DNA of 64,000 bases from Reichenbachiella carrageenanivorans (GTDB lineage: Bacteria; Bacteroidota; Bacteroidia; Cytophagales; Cyclobacteriaceae): the NCBI RefSeq assembly GCF_025639805.1, contig NZ_CP106735.1:620001-684000 (forward strand). Direction: 5' to 3'. Made by a program: the position numbers and the translations under genes. The notes under the pieces were generated by a model that worked only from the letters and a program-made list of their open reading frames with translations, searched no databases and was not told the origin of the DNA. Shown here in pieces: positions 54,928 to 64,000 of the stretch (the stretch's first letter is position 1; the number at the start of each line of letters is the position of its first letter).

Positions 54928-56616
54928 TTACTTATCATCATATCTCATCACCGTGGTTTTATTTATATTTTCGGCATCATCGCGGTAGACCACATAGGGG
55001 ATGTCGTTGTCCACCACCAGATCGAGGTGATTCACATTGCCATTAGAAAACCCTGCCGTACCTACTGCGGACCAGACACTGCCACTATACTGCATCAGTG
55101 TGGCTTTGCCTCCCTTATTGCTATCTCTCATGGCTACCACTATTTTGTCGTCTAGGATACCCAAAGTCTGATACTGTCCGTCGGCTTGAGTGAAGCCTGC
55201 CGTGCCCACCACCGACCAAGCGCTGTTGTCGTATTTCATCACCGTGGTTTTGCCCGCTTCGTCATTGTCCGAATAGGCGATGTACGGCACCGTTCCGTCG
55301 AACAGCAGATGTACATAAGTAGTCGATCCCGAGCTGATCCCAGCCGTGCCTACGATCTCCCAAGCACCATTTACGAATTTCATCACGGTGGCTTTGGAGG
55401 CATTGGCACCATCCTCGAAGGCGATGTATGGCACGCCACTGGCAAACTTGAGCGTGACATAGTCGGTAGCCCCAGCCGTAAAACCTGCCGTACCCACTTG
55501 TACCCAATTCGTACCGTCAAACTTCATCACAGAAGCTTTTTCACTACGGCTCCAATCTTTGAAAGCGATATATGGCACACCATTGTCGAACACCAAGCTC
55601 TGACTTTCGGAGGTGAAGGAGACTGCAGTGGCACGGGCGCTTATCGTTCGGGCAAAACCCTTGGTACCCACCACCTGCCAGCTACCCGATTCGTATTTCA
55701 TCACCGTGGTTTTTCTGTTGTTTACATCATCGCGATAGGCCACATAAGGCACATCTCCATTGAATGCCAAGCTTTGAAAGGTGGCATAGCCCTGCGAAAA
55801 ACCAGCTGTACCTACTACCTGCCATTGGTCATCCTCGTATTTCATCACCGTGGTTTTGTTGCCATTGGCTTCGTCGCGATAGGCTACATAGGGAATACCG
55901 TTGTGTACGGCTATGCTCTGATCGTGCGCTTTGCCAGCAGAGAACCCTGCTGCGCCAATGACTTGCCAGCTTGGTGCCACATCCCTGAGCGTGATCGTGA
56001 TTTCGCTTTCGCTAAACACCTCTCCCACCGAAACTTTGACCGTAGCGGTCACTTCGGTACGCGCCTCGTAGTCAAACAGCGACTTGTCTTTGACAGAAAC
56101 CTCACCTGCGGCATTGATCGCCAATGCACCAGCTGGCTCTTGCGCCGAAAACGTAAATGATGCTGTACTGCCATTGGCCTTGCTCACCAGCTGACCGAGC
56201 ACAAAATCATTGGCTGGGTTTTCGTCTACTATGACAACCAGATCCTCTGAGGTCACTCCCGACACCGTGATGGTGAGGTTGACCTCTTCGCTGACCTCGC
56301 CATTGATGACAGTGACCACCCCAGTGATCGATGGATTGATTTCGAAATCGAAAACCGAAGGATCACCTACGGAGAGCACACCCGAGGTTTCGTCCAGTGC
56401 AATCGCTCCAGAGATACTTTCTGATTTGATGTCAAATGTCAGCTCTCCTAAGGTCGTCGATGCCTGTATGGTACCGATCACATCCCCAGCCTTTGCGCCG
56501 CTATACACTGTGGCGGCAAAATCTTCTACAGTCACTTCGCCCATTTCCTTGAGGGCGTCTTCGCTGCACGATGCCATTCCCAGCACCATGAGCATGAGTA
56601 TTATTTTAGTTTTCAT
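54928..56616 (-). CDS. Lipoprotein with cadherin-like modules and a seven-blade-like repeat domain
   Basis: 562 residues. Lipobox GMASC at about residue 17. Two cadherin-like modules (about 25-120 and 122-212; FDFEINPSITG, FDYEARTEVTA). Residues about 215-560 contain seven repeats of about 48 residues with the pattern WQVVGTAGFSxG...PYVAYRD...KTTVMKY, probably a beta-propeller. It is last in a run of three related lipoprotein genes downstream of a kinase/LytTR pair and 13 bases from the previous one. Confidence 0.82.
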   Translation of the reverse strand: MKTKIILMLMVLGMASCSEDALKEMGEVTVEDFAATVYSGAKAGDVIGTIQASTTLGELTFDIKSESISGAIALDETSGVLSVGDPSVFDFEINPSITGVVTVINGEVSEEVNLTITVSGVTSEDLVVIVDENPANDFVLGQLVSKANGSTASFTFSAQEPAGALAINAAGEVSVKDKSLFDYEARTEVTATVKVSVGEVFSESEITITLRDVAPSWQVIGAAGFSAGKAHDQSIAVHNGIPYVAYRDEANGNKTTVMKYEDDQWQVVGTAGFSQGYATFQSLAFNGDVPYVAYRDDVNNRKTTVMKYESGSWQVVGTKGFARTISARATAVSFTSESQSLVFDNGVPYIAFKDWSRSEKASVMKFDGTNWVQVGTAGFTAGATDYVTLKFASGVPYIAFEDGANASKATVMKFVNGAWEIVGTAGISSGSTTYVHLLFDGTVPYIAYSDNDEAGKTTVMKYDNSAWSVVGTAGFTQADGQYQTLGILDDKIVVAMRDSNKGGKATLMQYSGSVWSAVGTAGFSNGNVNHLDLVVDNDIPYVVYRDDAENINKTTVMRYDDK

Positions 56617-56629
56617 CTTTTGTTCTTAT

Positions 56630-58231
56630 TCAATCTTTTGTCCAAATGTCATTTTTATAATCACTCGCTGACATGCTGTAGCCAGCGATCACCCAGATGT
56701 TGTCGTTGAACACAACAGCTTCGTGTCTATACCTCGTTGAGAAATGAGCTCCAGTGATATTGCCCTCTTTCACCCAAGTGGTACCGTCCGTACTGTGCCA
56801 AACATCATTCTGATCGGTGCTCCCTTCTCGTCCGCCGATCAACCAAAGTTTGTCGTCGAATGAAAGCATTCTGTGCCCTGCTCTACCTGTAAAATGCGTG
56901 CCTACAGCCGTCTTTTGGGCCCAGGTGGTACCATCAGGAGAGGACCATATGTCGTCGAGGTAATCTCCATTGTCGTCGTACCCACCTACAAGCCACATTT
57001 CGTCATCGAAGACCACGAGCTCATGCTCGGTACGTTCCGAAAACACAGTAACTACACTTTCGCTGCGAACGGCAGAACCTGGCGCTTTGCCAAACCAAGA
57101 GATGCCATCGGTACTAGAATAGATGTCGTTCAAATAGTTTCCATTGCTCTCTCCTCCGATCAGCCACATGGCATCATCAAACACGACTACCTGATGGTTG
57201 GACCGTTTGGAAAACCGGAAGGATTTGGCTTGGGTTCTGCCCGCTACGAGTGCATTAGAAGTAGAAGCCAGTACTTGAGTCCAAGTGGCTCCATCGGTGC
57301 TCGACCATACGTCGTCTTGAGCACCGTCGTCGTCGCTCCCTCCGATCACCCACAGTTTGCCATCGAATACGACGACTTGATGTTGGTTTCTCGCAGAGAA
57401 ATGTGTGCCTACTATTGTCTTTTGCTGCCAAGCGACCCCATCGGTGCTATACCACACTTCGTCGTATAGATTGTCTTCATCTCCACCACCGATCACCCAC
57501 AATTTGTCATCAAAAACCACCGCCTGATGCAACTGTCGAGCAGAAAACTGAGTTCCGGAAACGGAAGCCTGATCAAATAGCACATTGTTGAGCGTGATAG
57601 AGACATTGGCTGTAGCCGAACTAGTACCACTAGTCACCTGCACCACAGCGGTCAATTCAGTCGTCAGCTCATAGTCGAACATAGCTGGATCGCCGATGGT
57701 CAGCTGGCCTGTAACTGCATCGATGGCCAAGGCACCCGTTTGCGACTGGCTGCTAATGGCATAACCCAATGCTCCTTCGTCGCCAGTGGCGTCGATCGTA
57801 CCGAGCACGGCATCTGCTTCACCGTTTTCGTCGGTGGTGAGCGTAAAATCCTCCGCCGTGACTACCGCCTCTACGTCCAGTAGCGTGACGGTGACGGTGG
57901 CTTCGTCGCTCACCTCACCGATAGTCCCTGAGATGACTGCCGTCAGGGTAGGGTTGGTTTCGAAATCGAACAAAGTAGCGTCTGCCACTGTGAGACTGCC
58001 CGTGGCAATATCCAATGCAAAAGCTCCCTCTGGTGACTGAGAGGTAATTTCAAAATCGACGGCTCCTCCTGTGACCTCTTTTTCAATAGACCCGAGTACT
58101 TGACCAGGAGTAGGATTTTCTTCTATTGTGATCGCAAAATCTGTAAGATCGACTGTACCGTCGATGAGATCGTCCTCTTTGCAGGCCATGACACATAGGG
58201 CCAATAGCGTGATATAAATGATTGACTTCAT
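56630..58231 (-). CDS. Lipoprotein with cadherin-like modules and Kelch-like repeats
   Basis: 533 residues from the ATG at 58229-58231 (MKSIIYITLLALCVMAC); an ATG 30 bases upstream is less likely. The lipobox is VMAC. Two cadherin-like modules (about 25-115 and 120-210) precede six Kelch-like repeats with HFSARxxHQVVVFDGKLWVIGG and DDVWSSTDGxTW, forming a probable beta-propeller (about 220-530). Likely displayed on the cell surface to bind polymers or other proteins; the ligand is unknown. Confidence 0.82.
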   Translation of the reverse strand: MKSIIYITLLALCVMACKEDDLIDGTVDLTDFAITIEENPTPGQVLGSIEKEVTGGAVDFEITSQSPEGAFALDIATGSLTVADATLFDFETNPTLTAVISGTIGEVSDEATVTVTLLDVEAVVTAEDFTLTTDENGEADAVLGTIDATGDEGALGYAISSQSQTGALAIDAVTGQLTIGDPAMFDYELTTELTAVVQVTSGTSSATANVSITLNNVLFDQASVSGTQFSARQLHQAVVFDDKLWVIGGGDEDNLYDEVWYSTDGVAWQQKTIVGTHFSARNQHQVVVFDGKLWVIGGSDDDGAQDDVWSSTDGATWTQVLASTSNALVAGRTQAKSFRFSKRSNHQVVVFDDAMWLIGGESNGNYLNDIYSSTDGISWFGKAPGSAVRSESVVTVFSERTEHELVVFDDEMWLVGGYDDNGDYLDDIWSSPDGTTWAQKTAVGTHFTGRAGHRMLSFDDKLWLIGGREGSTDQNDVWHSTDGTTWVKEGNITGAHFSTRYRHEAVVFNDNIWVIAGYSMSASDYKNDIWTKD

Positions 58232-58287
58232 AATTCGTTTCTTTATAAGTTTAGCCTGCATTATGCAGGTTTAAATAGCTGATTGAT

Positions 58288-59274
58288 TTAGTCTTCGGAT
58301 ACGGACGCTGACGCTGCAAAATCCCTGATCGCTCTGACTTTCTTGCTGTTAGATTTTAAGATGGCAATCTGAGTGAGGTCTGAATACCCTGCATATGCCG
58401 CAGATCCTCCCGAGTCTCTACATCGCTGAGTAGACGACCAATAGCCACTCGTCTCTTGGGGTATCTTAGTAAGAAAGGCCATGAGCTCATCAATGCTCGG
58501 CAGGTACCAATCGTCGTAGTCGCCCACCACCAATGAAGTACATGCCAAAGCAGCTGGTGAAAACTCGCACAACGACAATATTTCTCTCGTGTTTGAATTT
58601 CCAGCGCCCATACTCTGTCCTGTAGCCATGCATTCATAAAAAGTAGGAATTCCTGGAATAGCTATAGTTTCTTGTAGATTATAAGAGTTGCATCCCCATG
58701 TGGTACTGCTACTATGATCATTAGGAGCAGCTACTTTGCCGTCGCCCGTATCGAGATCGAGATAGAAGATCAATCCGCCAGCGTAGGTTTTGCCATAAAG
58801 CTCGTCTAGGAGCGTATTGTCCGAAGTATAAATTTCGAAGGGTGTTTCTCCTTCATCCAATCGCTCTTGCACAGATAATAGTTCTGTAAGATCTGATACT
58901 GTAATGGTGACATCCACGGTATCCTTGGCTTCTCCACTCGTGCCAGTCACTCTAGCAGTAAGCGACGTGTTGATTTCAAAATCAAACAAAGCCGAATCGG
59001 CTACAGTTAATACCCCCGAAGTACTGTTGAGTGCCAGTGCTCCTTCTGGTGATTGAGATAGAATAGAAAAAGTGATATCCCCTTCCGATGTAGTGCCAGA
59101 TAGCGTTCCCAGCACAGCTCCATTCTCAGGATTCTCAGGAATAGTCGTTGAAAAATCGGTTAACGCTATTGTGATTCCCTGTCCTTCTTGCTCCTCTACT
59201 ATTTCTTTGAGTGCATCATCGCTACAGCCTACCAATACCAGCACCCATAGCCACACATAAATTTTTGTCTTCAT
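58288..59274 (-). CDS. Lipoprotein with cadherin-like and DUF1566-like domains
   Basis: 328 residues. Lipobox LVGC at about residue 17. One cadherin-like module (about 32-130; IPENPENGAVLGTL, FDFEINTSLTA). The C-terminal domain (about 165-320; GGLIFYLDLDTGDGKVAAP, WYLPSIDELM, SGYWSSTQ) is of the DUF1566 type with paired cysteines. First of the three lipoprotein genes after the LytTR regulator. Confidence 0.82.
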   Translation of the reverse strand: MKTKIYVWLWVLVLVGCSDDALKEIVEEQEGQGITIALTDFSTTIPENPENGAVLGTLSGTTSEGDITFSILSQSPEGALALNSTSGVLTVADSALFDFEINTSLTARVTGTSGEAKDTVDVTITVSDLTELLSVQERLDEGETPFEIYTSDNTLLDELYGKTYAGGLIFYLDLDTGDGKVAAPNDHSSSTTWGCNSYNLQETIAIPGIPTFYECMATGQSMGAGNSNTREILSLCEFSPAALACTSLVVGDYDDWYLPSIDELMAFLTKIPQETSGYWSSTQRCRDSGGSAAYAGYSDLTQIAILKSNSKKVRAIRDFAASASVSED

Positions 59275-59518
59275 TTCTTTCTTTTCTTTTGGTTTAAAAA
59301 AAAAGGCCTGAACACCCTTATGTCTGTGCTTTTATTCAACGCACAAGACAACAGGTATTGGCCTTTATTCTCATTATTAATACCAAAAGTAGATCGATGA
59401 AAAATGCCCTAAAGGTGTGGATGAGTATTCGAACCCATTCACCGAATATTCGTAATTATTAACTTATAATTCGCTAAATATTATGGGCAATATGTTGGAG
59501 AAATTGCTGGACGAAGGC

Positions 59519-60262
59519 CTAAAAATCTGCCAAAGCAGACATGAGCGCATCTTTTTTTCGTACAGCTACGGGCAGTGTACTCCCATCTTTCATGTAGATC
59601 ATACCGCCTTCTTTTTTCTCATAGCGGTCGAATTGATGGAGGTTGATCAGATGCGACTGATGGGCTCTAAAAAAAGATTGTCCTTTTAAAAGCTGGTCAA
59701 ATTCTTTGAGTGTTCGGGATACCATGATCATCCGCCCATCTATCAAATAAAACTTCGTGTAATTAGTCTCTGATTCGCAGCGGATGATATCCGTCACATC
59801 CACCAGATAGACCGTTTCAGCATCTTTAAGTACGATCTTTTGATTGGCACAAGAAGATTGTTGGTTTTGCACCAGATTGGCTACTCTCAAATTCTGATCT
59901 TGTGCGTCAAAAGCTTGCTGAGCCTTTGCTATAGCCTTGCTCAATTCATCTGGATCTACGGGTTTGAGCAGGTAGTCTATCGCACTGTATTTGAAGGCCT
60001 TGATTGCGTATTCGTTGTGACCCGTCACAAAGATAAGTTTGAAATCTAAGGTTCCATACATAGCGAGCAAATCGAACCCTGTTCCATCGTTCATCTCTAC
60101 ATCGAGTAGTACCAAGTCTGGTTTGTTCGCTCTGATACAGGCCAAGCCCTCTTGTACACCACTGGCTTCTCCCACGATTTTCAGGTCGGGAGCGTAAATG
60201 TTGATCAGGATATTTAAGTTTTCCCGAACGGTAGCATCATTATCTATCAGTACTATTCGCAT
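59519..60262 (-). CDS. LytTR-type response regulator
   Basis: 247 residues from MRIVLIDNDATV; an ATG 45 bases upstream is not needed. The receiver has D54 in LLDVEMNDGTG and the lysine in LLKPVD; the LytTR domain spans about 145-245 (IIRCESETNYTKFYLI, FFRAHQSHLINL). It is downstream of the TPR kinase at 60559 and upstream of three lipoprotein genes, which are its most likely targets. The 296-base gap to the kinase gene shows no further feature. Confidence 0.93.
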   Translation of the reverse strand: MRIVLIDNDATVRENLNILINIYAPDLKIVGEASGVQEGLACIRANKPDLVLLDVEMNDGTGFDLLAMYGTLDFKLIFVTGHNEYAIKAFKYSAIDYLLKPVDPDELSKAIAKAQQAFDAQDQNLRVANLVQNQQSSCANQKIVLKDAETVYLVDVTDIIRCESETNYTKFYLIDGRMIMVSRTLKEFDQLLKGQSFFRAHQSHLINLHQFDRYEKKEGGMIYMKDGSTLPVAVRKKDALMSALADF

Positions 60263-60558
60263 AAGTTTGTTTAGGTATTTTGGAGCATCAAAAATGCACC
60301 AATCCATCTTAAAAATAAGTCAATTACTTTTAAATCACTCCACTTATATTATTACAAGCGTATCAATATAGGATGCTTTGCTGAATGACGACTAGTGCAC
60401 TTAGGGGTTTGTCAGGCTGGTATAAAACGACTCTCCTGACCAAACCTTTAGTGCTTGCAGGAGCATTTCAACAGTAGAATTTTTTTGTAACTGAAACCAG
60501 ATTTGCCCCATTTCAACACGCTGTATCCCAAACAATTTGAGTCTACCTAAGTGGATCA

Positions 60559-62538
60559 TTAGACGTACCTAAAAGGAACTTTCAGATCGACCTTAGCACC
60601 CAAAACCTGTCCTTTTTCATTTTCAACATTAGCGAGTACAAGGCTTATTTTCTTTTTCAATGTTTTGTTGAATACCGCCATGCGCTCCTGTATGATGGTG
60701 GTGGAGAGCGAAACATGATCCTTAACTTCGCTACTGGATTGGGTATAGCCGCCTCCATTGTCTTTGATCACAATCGAGATATACTCTCCCTCTTTCTCAA
60801 AATACAGTTCTATTTTTCCTTTTCCTCCTGCCGGAGCAATGCCATGCTCAATCGCATTTTCTACAAAAGGCTGAACAAACATGGGTGGGATGGTGTCTAC
60901 TTCTGGGTCGATCAAGTCTGAAATGTGCACTTCATAGTCAAAACTATCATTAAGACGCATTTTATGCACATCCATAAAGTTGGTCAGCATGGCCAGCTCA
61001 TCCTCCAAAAGGATGAACTCTCTTCGTGAGTTTTCTAGCGTCTCGCGCATGAGTTTGGAGAATTTGGACAAATAAGTGACTGCCAGATCCGACTGATTTT
61101 TGAGCATGAAATTTTGTACGGCCAAGAGGGCATTGGAAATAAAATGCGGGTTGAGCTGCGATCTCAGGAATCGCTGTTCCAGTTCCATCTGATTCTGCTG
61201 ACTCTTGAGCGTTTTCTGGCGGTTGGCAAAAAACACAAATCCAGCGATCAACAAGACCAACACACTCCCTATCAGGATCGTTAGGTTTTTTTGCTCTAGT
61301 TCCAGCGTTTGAATGATCGCCTGCTGAGAAAGAGAGGCTATTTCCGTTTCCTTTTTCTCGGTTTCGTATTTGGTTTCTAGTTCCGCAACAATCTGTTTTT
61401 TCTCTTTGCCTTCTAACTCTTCTTTAAGGGCAATAAATTTTCTTGCATTTTCATATGCACTCTTGTTCTTACCCAATTGATTCTGTATTGCTCCTAGTTT
61501 TTCATAGGCCAAACCTATTTCGTCCTTAGCTTGAATACTTTGGGCTAATTCCAAATTTGAATGAGCAATTAATTCTGCCTCTTGGTATTGCTCCAGCTGA
61601 ATAAGTAAATGAACTTCCCTATTCCGAACCCTCAGGTACTCCAACTTATAACCTAATTCATTATAGTATTCACCAATCTGACGTTCCAATTCCAACGATT
61701 CTCTAAACTTCCCTTGATTCAGATAAACAGTCGCTTGAATGCTCTTGCCTTTAAAAACCCCGAATGAGGATCTCAATCTTTCCCCATATCTGATAGTAGT
61801 ATCGGCATAGAGCAAAGCCAACGAATCCTTTCTAGCTTTCACATATATTTCTGCTAGTTGATAGGCACTTTGCATTTTTACTACAGGAAAATTATTTTCT
61901 AAGGCGCTTCTATAAGATTTTTCTGCGTACTCCTCGGATTTATCTGTATTACCCAAGTGCGCATAAACTCCAGCTATATTTAAGTAGGATATAGCTATTC
62001 CTCTTTGATCTTCCAACTTCTCCTCCATCTTGAGCCCATTCAATTGTGCCTCAAGTGCGAGATCATACTCGCTAAGCTTTAGATGACAGTTTCCCAAATT
62101 GTTAAAAATATTTGCCCTATCACGAGGTGAAAGGTTGTCCAATGAATCGAGTAAAACCAAATAAACATTGATGGCTTTATCTGTTTCATCCTTAATTGAG
62201 AAATGCCTAGCCTTCATCACTTGGCCATCAATAAATGCTCTCAAGTAACCTTTTTCTTTGTAAAAAGATAGCAATCTATCCGCCAATAGATCCAGTGAGT
62301 CTATATCTGTACGAGCATACTCTTTAGATTTCTCCACTATGTTTTTCACCCAAACTGAATCGGATTCCTGATCGTCTTTTATAGACTTATTTTCTGTTTG
62401 GCTGGTACATGCAGGAAATATAAAAATCAATAAAATTGTTATATGACCTAGCCAAATACCATTGATGAGGTACACGCAAAAAGATCGGAGCATAGATTTT
62501 GGTTTCAAGTAGAGAGGCCAATGATATCGCTTGTTCAA
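60559..62538 (-). CDS. TPR-containing sensor histidine kinase, LytS/His_kinase type
   Basis: 659 residues. The N-terminal hydrophobic segment (about 28-44) ends in IFPAC, a possible lipobox. Tetratricopeptide repeats fill about 60-400, followed by a membrane helix (about 418-438) and the kinase core with H465 in LNPHFISNALLAVQ (the usual F is replaced by S after HFI) and the ATPase motifs PPMFVQPFVENAIEHGI and KDNGGG. A start at an internal ATG (62493) is also possible. Confidence 0.92.
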   Translation of the reverse strand: MNKRYHWPLYLKPKSMLRSFCVYLINGIWLGHITILLIFIFPACTSQTENKSIKDDQESDSVWVKNIVEKSKEYARTDIDSLDLLADRLLSFYKEKGYLRAFIDGQVMKARHFSIKDETDKAINVYLVLLDSLDNLSPRDRANIFNNLGNCHLKLSEYDLALEAQLNGLKMEEKLEDQRGIAISYLNIAGVYAHLGNTDKSEEYAEKSYRSALENNFPVVKMQSAYQLAEIYVKARKDSLALLYADTTIRYGERLRSSFGVFKGKSIQATVYLNQGKFRESLELERQIGEYYNELGYKLEYLRVRNREVHLLIQLEQYQEAELIAHSNLELAQSIQAKDEIGLAYEKLGAIQNQLGKNKSAYENARKFIALKEELEGKEKKQIVAELETKYETEKKETEIASLSQQAIIQTLELEQKNLTILIGSVLVLLIAGFVFFANRQKTLKSQQNQMELEQRFLRSQLNPHFISNALLAVQNFMLKNQSDLAVTYLSKFSKLMRETLENSRREFILLEDELAMLTNFMDVHKMRLNDSFDYEVHISDLIDPEVDTIPPMFVQPFVENAIEHGIAPAGGKGKIELYFEKEGEYISIVIKDNGGGYTQSSSEVKDHVSLSTTIIQERMAVFNKTLKKKISLVLANVENEKGQVLGAKVDLKVPFRYV

Positions 62539-62625
62539 TGACTATGGAAATAATTAACAAGAAAAATTGCCCCTAGATTAAATCATTGGATATAGAGATA
62601 TGGTTTCAAACCACACGATTACATA

Positions 62626-62655
62626 AAAAAGCGAGACCAATAGGCCTCGCTTTTT
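62626..62655 (-). terminator. Intrinsic terminator after the small lipoprotein gene
   Basis: AAAAAGCGAG (62626-62635) pairs with CTCGCTTTTT (62646-62655) over a 10-base loop; T-tracts lie on both sides, so it can work in both directions. It is 28 bases past the stop of the gene at 62684. Confidence 0.8.
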
Positions 62656-62683
62656 ATGATCTATTATGGATGTCTAGTCTGGA

Positions 62684-62863
62684 TTAATACAAATGCCACC
62701 AATCTTTTAGATTGGCATCTGACTGCTGTTTTTCAGCCAATGGCCACTCAAAAGGGTTAACTGCATTGTCAAGAGATTTTGGTTCGATGACTTCTTCTTC
62801 CATGCAGCCAACAAGGAAGCTTAGCACCCATACCACTGCAAAGGTTTTGATTAGGTTTTTCAT
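62684..62863 (-). CDS. Small lipoprotein, 59 residues
   Basis: MKNLIKTFAVVWVLSFLVGC is a clear lipoprotein signal (C20), leaving about 39 mature residues, acidic at first (MEEEVIEPK) and aromatic at the end (WWHLY). An ATG 9 bases upstream is also possible. It has its own -7 element and terminator. Function unknown; it may be a companion of the following caspase-family protein, 700 bases or fewer away on the same strand upstream. Confidence 0.65.
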   Translation of the reverse strand: MKNLIKTFAVVWVLSFLVGCMEEEVIEPKSLDNAVNPFEWPLAEKQQSDANLKDWWHLY

Positions 62864-62884
62864 AATATACAATTTGGTTCAATT

Positions 62885-62901
62885 CAAAAATACCAAATTT
62901 A
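62885..62901 (-). promoter_or_regulatory. Candidate -7 elements of the small lipoprotein gene
   Basis: On the minus strand TAAATTTG (62894-62901) and TATTTTTG (62885-62892) both fit TAnnTTTG, giving a leader of about 15 to 25 bases. No TTG at the -33 spacing was found. Confidence 0.35.
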
Positions 62902-62958
62902 TAAAACAGAGAAACCTATAGATCTGAATAAACTAAATTTCAAATTTATTGAGCCTAT

Positions 62959-64000
62959 CTACTCCAGCACCACTGGAAAATCCTGACCACGAGAATAAGT
63001 GACCGGATACTGAGGCTTGCCCTTATACTGCGTAGAATACTCGGGCACTTGCGAATCTATATAAGCCTTGAGCTCATAGATGGTCACTTTACCATCTTTG
63101 GGCGCACCGTCGGCTTTGCCGCTCAGCGCTTCGAGTAGCACGTAGGTGAAGAGCCCATGCCCCAGCTCGGCAAACTCCGTAGCATACTGCTCGCTGCCAG
63201 AGGCCGCCAGCACATGAACCCCCGAACTGCGGGACAATTGTGCCATGGCTTTTTCTTCGCTTGCACCACGTACAGCCAGCAGCTCCGTAGACCCGCCCGA
63301 CTGGCAGGCATCCAACACCACCAGCTGTTTCAGTGCGCTGATGTTGGCAAATTTCTCCTGAATGACGGCAGCATCTATCGCCTCGTTGGTAAGCAAGTCG
63401 AAATCATACAATCTGATATTTTCCGTTGGGATAAAGTAGAAATTGCCCTCCACCATGCTCCCATGCCCCGCATAGTAAAAGAAAAACACATCCTGAGGCC
63501 GAGCCTTAGCAGCTATCTCATCGAGCATAGCCAGCATGTTTGCTTTCGTAGCCTCTTCGTTGAACAAGGAGTAGACTTCGGTTTTGTTAAACAACTTCTT
63601 GCCTTTGGTTTTCACCAATTTCAAAAAAGCCTCCGCATCTTCTAGCGCATAATTTAAGTCCAAGCTTGGGTTCTTGTATTTGTTGATCCCCACGGCCATC
63701 ACATGGCAAGTAATATCCTCGTGAATACCCTCTGCAAAAATTTCTCGCTGTGCCAGTTCGGACTCGATCCGCCCCTCGCTAAAAGCCGAAATAGCAATCA
63801 CATTCTTGCCTGGCACCAGCTGCACTGGATAATGATGAAAGACTGACTTGCCAGGCTTGGGTTTGACAGGCGCCATTCGATCTTGCCCAGGTAGACGCTT
63901 ACCGTTATGTAGTATTTTTACTTCGTCTAAACCACCGCCCTCATCGGTGATTTTCACCATCACGTCTATTTCATTTTGGGTCAAGTGCTCGCCAGAAGTA
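62959..64000 (-). CDS. Caspase-family (peptidase C14) protein, C-terminal part
   Basis: The frame is open to the right edge (it reads TSGEHLTQNEIDV before the first methionine), so the N-terminus is missing and a TTG at 63984 is not the start. About 347 residues are visible: a beta-rich segment (about 1-75), then a caspase-like domain with HVMAVGINKYKNP, the catalytic histidine in FFYYAGHGSM and the cysteine in VVLDACQSGG. In this phylum such domains often follow WD40 or similar repeats; whether that is so here cannot be seen. It ends with a normal stop at 62959-62961. Confidence 0.85.
   Translation of the reverse strand, partial: TSGEHLTQNEIDVMVKITDEGGGLDEVKILHNGKRLPGQDRMAPVKPKPGKSVFHHYPVQLVPGKNVIAISAFSEGRIESELAQREIFAEGIHEDITCHVMAVGINKYKNPSLDLNYALEDAEAFLKLVKTKGKKLFNKTEVYSLFNEEATKANMLAMLDEIAAKARPQDVFFFYYAGHGSMVEGNFYFIPTENIRLYDFDLLTNEAIDAAVIQEKFANISALKQLVVLDACQSGGSTELLAVRGASEEKAMAQLSRSSGVHVLAASGSEQYATEFAELGHGLFTYVLLEALSGKADGAPKDGKVTIYELKAYIDSQVPEYSTQYKGKPQYPVTYSRGQDFPVVLE

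Noticed and set aside
55186..56160. Long plus-strand open frame antisense to the repeat lipoprotein
   Set aside because: It is a shadow of the regular repeats on the minus strand; composition is rich in H, R and C with no domain.
56873..57469. Long plus-strand open frame antisense to the Kelch-like lipoprotein
   Set aside because: Same reason: periodic shadow of coding repeats, no start context or domain.
1..64000. CRISPR array, tRNA, rRNA or prophage
   Set aside because: No short regular repeats with unique spacers, no RNA gene sequences and no phage structural genes were recognised.

Overview
The window is chromosomal DNA from a marine-type member of the Bacteroidota, most likely in the Cytophagia. 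The evidence is an alternative complex III operon coupled to an aa3/caa3-type oxidase, type IX secretion signals of both kinds (type A tails on LRR proteins, a type B tail next to a PorP/SprF gene), many SusD-style lipoprotein signals, LytS/LytTR two-component pairs, and promoter elements of the Bacteroidota form TTG-N19-TAnnTTTG. No rRNA, tRNA or CRISPR array was seen.

Layout. 1-12.1 kb (minus): respiratory operon actABCDEF - ctaC - ctaD, with the heme A synthase gene running off the left edge. 12.4-15.3 kb (plus): PadR regulator, an M23 peptidase with an N-terminal HAAS-like region, and a 7TM-DISM signalling lipoprotein with a C-terminal HTH. 15.5-23.4 kb: two secreted LRR/Ig-like proteins with identical 3' ends flanking a TPR histidine kinase/LytTR regulator pair. 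23.6-25.6 kb: ACT-domain protein and lysA, divergent. 25.8-31.5 kb: a HAMP histidine kinase, then a LytTR regulator, a LamG lipoprotein and a TPR histidine kinase. 31.6-32.5 kb: an orphan ABC ATPase.

32.6-40.8 kb is the most unusual region. It is an array of small, unrelated accessory modules: an Imm63-like protein, ParDE, a PD-(D/E)XK nuclease, a toxin-antitoxin pair whose toxin has a nonsense mutation, a HEPN-like pair, a lipoprotein and an ORF-less unit. They are separated by imperfectly palindromic sites that begin with AAC and end with GTT. For most modules the bases at the 5' junction are the reverse complement of the bases at the start of the module's own 3' site (10 to 12 bp perfect in four or five cases). 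This is the defining geometry of integron gene cassettes and attC sites, but the site sequences are not canonical and no integrase is in the window. An IS110-family element sits exactly in one of these junctions, and the tail of the preceding ABC gene has been duplicated into the array.

42.0-51.7 kb: a giant T9SS type B surface protein (about 2,900 residues, broken by one extra base) followed by a PorP/SprF gene. 52.3-54.7 kb: three tandem paralogous lipoproteins. 54.9-62.5 kb (minus): a TPR histidine kinase, a LytTR regulator and three lipoproteins with cadherin-like modules plus propeller or DUF1566 domains. 62.7-64 kb: a small lipoprotein and the C-terminal half of a caspase-family protein.

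Two themes recur: electron transfer at the left, and LytS/LytTR pairs standing beside surface proteins (three times) in the rest. The cassette-like array carries defence, toxin and immunity genes typical of horizontally moving DNA.
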